NCBI GenBank assembly: GCA_964617665.1
Contig: CAZUAH010000054.1
Location: 1 to 42,670, forward strand
Length of the DNA stretch: 42,670 nt
Direction of reading: 5' to 3'
Source: JADHUC01 sp964617665
Lineage (GTDB): Bacteria; Planctomycetota; Planctomycetia; Pirellulales; Pirellulaceae
Below the pieces are notes generated by a model, which worked only from the letters and a program-made list of their open reading frames with translations, did no database searches and was not told the DNA's origin. The first letter of the stretch is position 1. Every line of letters begins with the position of its first letter. The translations under genes and the position numbers were made by a program. Positions 37,737 through 42,670 of this stretch are shown here, in pieces.

Positions 37737-38509
37737 TTACGTTTCCTCAAAATGAAGTAAGCGCCTGCACCCAAACCGGCTGCAATTAATACCATCGTCG
37801 TTGTTGACACGCCTTTAGACGTTACCGGAGGCACTACCGGAGGCACTACCGGAGGCACTACCGGAGGCACTACCGGAGGTATCTTAGGCGGTTTCGTTGT
37901 AGTTATCCTTGTGTACGTCGTGTCCGTTGTCGGAAGCAACGCTTGGGACATTAGATTTATAAGAGACTGTTGCTGTTGTCCTTGCTGTTGCTGTGCATTG
38001 GAAACTGCTTTACTGTAACCAAGCTGCGTGTATAACGCGTTCTTCTCTTGATTCAGCGTACTAATTATCGAGCTTGTCCCTGGTATTAGTTGGAGAAGCT
38101 TAACAATCTTGTCTACTTCTTTAATCAGAAAGTGCGCGTTATCATTTACAACTCTTCGTGCCTGTGGACTAAGATTTTTATTCTGCAACTGCTTATAGAC
38201 CGTCTTCATAGACGTTAATGTCTGATGCGCTCTAAGAACTGAAGTCGCAGATGCTACAAGAGAATCGAGTTCTTTTTTATACCCCGTTACGGTTGTATGT
38301 GCGCTTGCTACTGTACTACTTATATTCTTAAATGGATTTAGCGCTTTCAATACAGCGTCTACTACAGAGAGTGCGCCGTTAGCGTAGCCAATTCCTTCTT
38401 GCAATTTATTGCTGGACAAATCGACGTAGCCAGTAAGCTTGGCTTTTACGTAGTCTACCGTACTTTTGGTTTTACCGACTTCCGTATTAACCAGCTTCGT
38501 AAAATCCAT
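37733..38509 (-). CDS. Tail-anchored helical protein with PPVV stalk
   Basis: 258 aa. Long helical domain (residues 1-175, many heptads), a Gln-rich hinge (QQQQGQQQQ), a five-unit PPVV stalk (about 212-231) encoded by 12-bp tandem repeats, and a C-terminal helix TTTMVLIAAGLGAGAYFIL with RKRK end. A fibre-like spike on a membrane is the likely shape. Confidence 0.74.
   Translation of the reverse strand: MDFTKLVNTEVGKTKSTVDYVKAKLTGYVDLSSNKLQEGIGYANGALSVVDAVLKALNPFKNISSTVASAHTTVTGYKKELDSLVASATSVLRAHQTLTSMKTVYKQLQNKNLSPQARRVVNDNAHFLIKEVDKIVKLLQLIPGTSSIISTLNQEKNALYTQLGYSKAVSNAQQQQGQQQQSLINLMSQALLPTTDTTYTRITTTKPPKIPPVVPPVVPPVVPPVVPPVTSKGVSTTTMVLIAAGLGAGAYFILRKRK
37824..37879. repeat. 12-bp tandem repeat (4.7 units) in PPVV stalk
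   Basis: ACCGGAGGCACT on the plus strand, repeated in frame, encoding PPVV on the minus strand. Such arrays change length easily. Confidence 0.9.
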
Positions 38510-38518
38510 CGTTTCCTC

Positions 38519-39127
38519 TCAGAGAATATGAGACAGTAAAAATAAACCTGCCGCAGTAGCAACAATAGCCGGTACCGCGCTCTTCTTCGTCACGGGTTTC
38601 ACCGTAGGCGGTATAATCGGCGGTATTACCGTATCAGGAAGAATAGGCGGCACAGGCGGCACAGGCGGTGCAGGCTTTGCTGGTTTCTTATCCTCTTTCG
38701 ACGACGGCGGGCTAAACGGCGTCTTTCCCGTACCTGTATTACTCGGACGTGAACCATCAGAAGGACGCGAAATTTTTATACCTGCGCCCGCACTCGTATC
38801 GAATTTTATTTCAGCCTCTTGTGCCGTACCCGCACCAGGCCGCGTTTTTTCGTGGTCGTAACGCGAGGTCGTACGAATACCCTGCGTTCGATTGTAACGA
38901 AGTACGCGACCGTCACCCCAAAGCTCGTAGAGGTACTTAGTCGTCACACACTTACGACGCGGTGGCGTATCTGAATAACTACCCTGTTGCTCATTAAGAC
39001 ACCAGTAACGAAACCTTAGCGTCTTAAATGTGCCAGGGGCTGCATATTGAATAGGATCACTACTTGAAGCCTGTGCCGACAACCTACCGAGCGCTCCGTA
39101 GCTTCCGAGGCGAGATCTGAGAATCAT
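38519..39127 (-). CDS. Tail-anchored protein with PPVPPVPPI stalk
   Basis: 202 aa. A beta-rich soluble domain with YWCLNEQQGSYSDTPPRRKC and two Cys, a disordered Lys/Ser/Pro linker, a PPVPPVPPILP stalk (about 153-163), then a C-terminal helix AVPAIVATAAGLFLLSHIL. It overlaps the 985-aa gene's stop by 4 nt. Confidence 0.72.
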   Translation of the reverse strand: MILRSRLGSYGALGRLSAQASSSDPIQYAAPGTFKTLRFRYWCLNEQQGSYSDTPPRRKCVTTKYLYELWGDGRVLRYNRTQGIRTTSRYDHEKTRPGAGTAQEAEIKFDTSAGAGIKISRPSDGSRPSNTGTGKTPFSPPSSKEDKKPAKPAPPVPPVPPILPDTVIPPIIPPTVKPVTKKSAVPAIVATAAGLFLLSHIL

Positions 39128-42081
39128 TTTCCGCTCCTGTTATATAATACCCACCCGAGGGCACCAATTCCAACAATTAATCCACCTATAACTAGAGGAT
39201 TTGTCTGACCTTTTGCCGTGGCGGCATCCTTCTCTGCTGCCTTCTTCGCCTGCTGAAGTTTCGTCGGATCCAAGAGTAGCTTTTTCTGATACTCCTGCCA
39301 CGACATGAAACGCAACCCGCTAATATTACTAAGGTCTTGCGTACCCGTCCCGCTCAAAGCGAACGAATGCGTAATCTTCAAAGGTCGTCCATCTGGACCT
39401 ACAAACCGTCCTTTTTCGACCTGTGCTTGCTGTCCGACCACAGTAGTCGGCGGTTGAAGTGCAGGCGCTAGTGTTGCTTCGCCCCCAATATATTTATAAA
39501 TGTCTGTACAGCCCGCATGACACGGCATCTTATTTTTACCGCAAAGGGCGCGGTTTTGTGCTAAATACAAACTCGGACAGCATTGCACAGAACCGTCTGT
39601 CGCAACACCAACAACGCCGGGGTACTTTTTACCTTGATAAGTAACAGATGCAGCCTCACACGCCTTTGCTACTCGTGCTAGCGTAGTAATCGCACTAATA
39701 CACTTTTGCTGCCCCGTCGTAGGATCTGTTACACAATCTATGTGCGTAAGGTGCTTAAAAGCACCGCTTGGTCCTGCCAGTTGTATCATACTACCAACAA
39801 TAGAACGGTCTATCTTTAAAGAATCTGCTAATCGCACACATGTATGCTTCTTACGATCCTCTGCTATTGCAGCCATAACGGCTTTCTTTACTGCGTAGTC
39901 TACCGCCCTTCGCGCTTCAATCTCTCTAAACAAGTCGGAATACGTCGGATCTTTAATCTTCCCGTTTTCAATACGGTAGCGCGGATTCACCGGAGTAGCA
40001 AAAGGCGCAAGCGGGTCGGTTTCCTTTATAGCAAGATCCGCTATAGGATCAGGTCTTGTAAAAACAGAGCGCGTAGAACTTACTGCAACTTTGCTAATCT
40101 TACGCGTCTCTGTGCTGCCGCCCGGCGCTCTTACGTAATAATACTGCAAATAGCTGAACGCAGAGAGCAGACGTATAAACGCCATCTCACGCACCGCAAA
40201 GTAATCAGGCTGTAATCTTGTAGGATTCTTAGGATCTTTAATGAGATACTTTTCTAGGTACTGACACTGGCCTGTTCCTACAGGACCACGATGAAAGTTC
40301 GTCCAACAAAACTCACTGGAGCGATCAGATGATGCGAGATCGGGGTTATCTTCATTAAAGTCTTCGTCCAATACATAGTTTCGATGCGCCGTGCCTACTG
40401 TAAAGAGTCGCACAGGCAAACCTTGTCCTATACCCAGATTACCTGTAAGAAACACTTTGATGTCGTCGTGATTGTGCTTCAAATCGTACAACGTCATTGC
40501 CATAAAAAGCTCAATCAGAGAATTTGCGTACAAAATACACTGACGAAACTCAAAACCTGCAAACTTCGATACACTTATCGGATCAATCAACGTGTGGTGC
40601 GTAGCAGACGAACCCCTTGCTTCGCTCTTAAAATACGACTTTACTACAGAGGCCGCACATTGTATCATGTGGGCACTAATATCTCCTTGCAAGTACGCAA
40701 GGTTCATAGGATTGTCGTGATCTGTCGGATTCGTACCCTTCTTACTTTTACCTGAAGCACAAGTATCTGTAATAAACTTTGCGAGCCCCCGCGCCGCAGA
40801 ATGTTCTACTTCAGGACTACTCGCAATATTTTCGCCCGTCATTCTTTCTGACGCACGAATATCTAACGCAACCAAAATGTGAAGCATCGTAAGCCCTGGA
40901 AGATTGGACTTACCTGAACCTTCAGAGCGAGGATACTTCGCATGTGAGATGCTTAACGTATTCATCCAAGGATCGAACTTAATAAGTCGATCATAGACCT
41001 CCTTGTAGCTCTTAATATTAAAATGGTACCGAAGTATTTGCGCGAGGCGATCTGCATCCGTGGCGATAACCTTCATCTGCTTCTTATGCGGCACAAAGAT
41101 CGCACGCGGTTGTTTGCCTGATTCTTTCGCATAATCAGGTTTGTCTGTAATTGCAGTAATAACATCGAGGGCGCACATTGCTGCGCCAACAGCCGCACCT
41201 GCCATACCAGCAGGACCGCCTGCCGCAGCACCAGACGCAATAGACGTTACACAACCCGCAGCAATATTTGTCCACTGTACAACGTCGTTGATCGTACTTT
41301 GATCTCCCCCGAACTGCGAGGCAAGCTGACAAGCAGAATTGATAATCCGCTGTGCAGATTGTACACACGCAACCGTCGTACCACAAGCATCTGACAGTGT
41401 AGGTTTAGATGTTTGAATCGCCTTTGCTATATCACCCACACCTGTTACAGCAACGCGAGCAAAGCCGCTAGTCACCGCAAAGTCTTTCGCCGCTTTCTGA
41501 TTAGGATCTAAATTCGATAGTACAAGCGTGTCTAAGGACTTCCACGCCTCCATATAATGACCTGCCGCCATACTTGCAATAATACTTTGCGACTTCTTAA
41601 TTGACCCGCCTGCGTTACCAAGAAGTCTTTGTATCGTAGGATCCTTCGAAAGTTTAGCACCGACACGGGATGCAAGAACTACTGCCGTTTCTGGATTTTG
41701 TACACCCGCGAGTGTCTGTTTTATGTAGCCGCTATTACCCAAGAGGCCCGCAAGCTCTACCGCTTCGCTTGGTACTCCTGTCTTCTTTGCAAGCGCTCTC
41801 ATATTACTTGGAGTGATATACTTCTCTAATAGCTTCTGATAGTCTTCGATACCTTTAGACTCAAGATCAGGCACACCCTGCGCTATACCTTTTGCAATAT
41901 TACCAAAAGCCTTTGCATAGACACCATTGCCAGAAAATACCTTACCGAGAATTTTCTGGTAATCCATCGGATCTAAACCCAACGCGCCCGACTTATAAAT
42001 AGCTGCGAGTTTCTGTAAGTCCTTCGGATTTATCCCTGTAGAAAGAGACGCTACTAACTCGTTGAGTTCTTTTTTTGTCAT
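39124..42081 (-). CDS. Large 985-aa tail-anchored virion-type protein
   Basis: No recognised enzyme motif. An N-terminal helical region (1-230) with repeated Lys/Leu helices; an Ala/Gly-rich hydrophobic stretch near 270-310 (AAAGGPAGMAGAAVGAAMCALDVITAI); a mixed central domain; Cys-containing segments near 835-900; a C-terminal membrane helix PLVIGGLIVGIGALGWVLYNRSGK. By far the longest gene of the block, it may be an internal or vertex scaffold. The GTATTATATA in its 3' end lies only 14 nt before the next ATG. Confidence 0.72.
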   Translation of the reverse strand: MTKKELNELVASLSTGINPKDLQKLAAIYKSGALGLDPMDYQKILGKVFSGNGVYAKAFGNIAKGIAQGVPDLESKGIEDYQKLLEKYITPSNMRALAKKTGVPSEAVELAGLLGNSGYIKQTLAGVQNPETAVVLASRVGAKLSKDPTIQRLLGNAGGSIKKSQSIIASMAAGHYMEAWKSLDTLVLSNLDPNQKAAKDFAVTSGFARVAVTGVGDIAKAIQTSKPTLSDACGTTVACVQSAQRIINSACQLASQFGGDQSTINDVVQWTNIAAGCVTSIASGAAAGGPAGMAGAAVGAAMCALDVITAITDKPDYAKESGKQPRAIFVPHKKQMKVIATDADRLAQILRYHFNIKSYKEVYDRLIKFDPWMNTLSISHAKYPRSEGSGKSNLPGLTMLHILVALDIRASERMTGENIASSPEVEHSAARGLAKFITDTCASGKSKKGTNPTDHDNPMNLAYLQGDISAHMIQCAASVVKSYFKSEARGSSATHHTLIDPISVSKFAGFEFRQCILYANSLIELFMAMTLYDLKHNHDDIKVFLTGNLGIGQGLPVRLFTVGTAHRNYVLDEDFNEDNPDLASSDRSSEFCWTNFHRGPVGTGQCQYLEKYLIKDPKNPTRLQPDYFAVREMAFIRLLSAFSYLQYYYVRAPGGSTETRKISKVAVSSTRSVFTRPDPIADLAIKETDPLAPFATPVNPRYRIENGKIKDPTYSDLFREIEARRAVDYAVKKAVMAAIAEDRKKHTCVRLADSLKIDRSIVGSMIQLAGPSGAFKHLTHIDCVTDPTTGQQKCISAITTLARVAKACEAASVTYQGKKYPGVVGVATDGSVQCCPSLYLAQNRALCGKNKMPCHAGCTDIYKYIGGEATLAPALQPPTTVVGQQAQVEKGRFVGPDGRPLKITHSFALSGTGTQDLSNISGLRFMSWQEYQKKLLLDPTKLQQAKKAAEKDAATAKGQTNPLVIGGLIVGIGALGWVLYNRSGK

Positions 42082-42084
42082 TTC

Positions 42085-42645
42085 CTATCTCTCAGTAGGA
42101 CGAAATTTACCTTTCGTCGCATAATCAGGAAACATCGGCGGTAGAAAAACGTCCTTAGCTACCCAGATGATAGCAACAGCCGCAATAGCACCACCAAGAA
42201 GTTTGTGACCAAGACTGACCCCTTTTCCCTTCTCGTCAGTAACACCGCGCATCGAAGAGAAGGTCACTTCTGGTACGTATTCGTATCCAACCTTGCGCTC
42301 TTTCTCTCCTAACTGCTTAGAAAGCGCATCGTACTTGTCCTGCCGCGCAGAAGCCGCTTTTCTTGCTTTCTCTGCCCTCTGTACACACAACGCAAGCGTA
42401 GGTACATTGCTGGCAGGTGCGTAGATCTCGTAACCAGCGTCGAGGTACGCCATGATTGCAGTAAGTCCCTCGTTGATACAGTACTGGACAGACCGCACAT
42501 CTCGTTGTACGTCCGAAGAGATACCTTCATACGTCTTGAGCGCAGACTGAAGAATACCGTAGGCATAGTTCAGCTTTTGCTTGACCTCACGGACACTTTG
42601 CGTTTTCAGGTCAATCTTTGGAAGCTGATTAAAGAAGTTCGACAT
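42085..42645 (-). CDS. Membrane protein, 186 aa, first gene seen in block
   Basis: Helical (KLNYAYGILQSALKTYEGISSDVQRD), a Cys-containing middle, an EKAR-rich helix, then a hydrophobic segment at about 150-168 (LLGGAIAAVAIIWVAKDV) and a basic tail with FRPTER. GAGAGG precedes the ATG. The operon evidently continues to the right of the window. Confidence 0.7.
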   Translation of the reverse strand: MSNFFNQLPKIDLKTQSVREVKQKLNYAYGILQSALKTYEGISSDVQRDVRSVQYCINEGLTAIMAYLDAGYEIYAPASNVPTLALCVQRAEKARKAASARQDKYDALSKQLGEKERKVGYEYVPEVTFSSMRGVTDEKGKGVSLGHKLLGGAIAAVAIIWVAKDVFLPPMFPDYATKGKFRPTER

Positions 42646-42670
42646 CTTAATACCTCTCTATGAAACCAGC

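Noticed and set aside
37824..37879. Tandem repeats considered as a CRISPR array
   Set aside because: 12-bp units without spacers, in frame with a protein stalk. No CRISPR array or cas-like gene is visible.
39141..39150. Third GTATTATATA promoter-like element
   Set aside because: It lies only 14 nt before an ATG and encodes the end of the 985-aa protein, so it would leave no room for a leader; likely coincidence.

Overview
The window looks like part of a bacterial virus (phage) or phage-derived element. It has densely packed, mostly overlapping genes (ATGA and TAATG junctions), Shine-Dalgarno sites, sigma70-type promoters, a small tRNA set, an HNH endonuclease, a tyrosine recombinase, a lytic transglycosylase, phage adhesin motifs and a 20-kb leftward block of structural-looking genes. 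No terminase, portal, tail tape measure or packaging ATPase is recognisable. The leftward block is dominated by small proteins that end in one hydrophobic helix plus a short basic tail. Together with three adjacent beta-rich proteins of about 200 residues, this suggests a tailless, membrane-containing virion. That is an inference, not an identification. Host and virus family cannot be named from the sequence.

Layout: (1) 1-7.2 kb, rightward operon of large unrecognised proteins: a pentapeptide-repeat protein, two paralogues with a GH-x(n)-YGPGR C-terminus, a three-part GNAT-like protein and Arg-Arg-Asn-Pro linker proteins. (2) 7.2-7.4 kb, two tandem highly structured hairpin/pseudoknot elements. 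(3) 7.4-12.5 kb, mainly leftward small genes: phosphatase-like protein, FkbM methyltransferase, tRNA-Val and a row of tiny zinc-ribbon proteins. (4) 12.5-13.1 kb, a divergent control region with two good promoters around a 10-bp inverted repeat and long structured leaders. (5) 13.1-22.5 kb, rightward genes: metallophosphoesterase, winged-helix proteins, tRNA-Leu, an aberrant tRNA-Arg, tRNA-Met, a tRNA stump joined to an HNH gene, a zinc/RHH-type regulator, a recombinase and a glycosyltransferase. (6) 22.5-42.6 kb, leftward virion, lysis and adhesion block, continuing past the right edge. A 100-N assembly gap lies at 28054-28153.

The most unusual feature is an exact 20-bp sequence, GGGGGAGGGGGCGGGGAAAG, present eight times. 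It strictly alternates in orientation, and the plus copies sit 9.2-9.4 kb apart. It occurs between genes and inside genes in different reading frames. At one site, removing 26 nt rejoins a broken membrane-anchored gene, so the element behaves like an inserted or copied DNA motif. Other notable points are recurring (R/E)-(R/E)-N-P and L-G-(E/K)-Y-(V/I) peptide motifs shared by unrelated proteins, a lysine-rich protein with a hydrophobic C-terminal half, and a phosphoesterase that has lost its GNHD motif.
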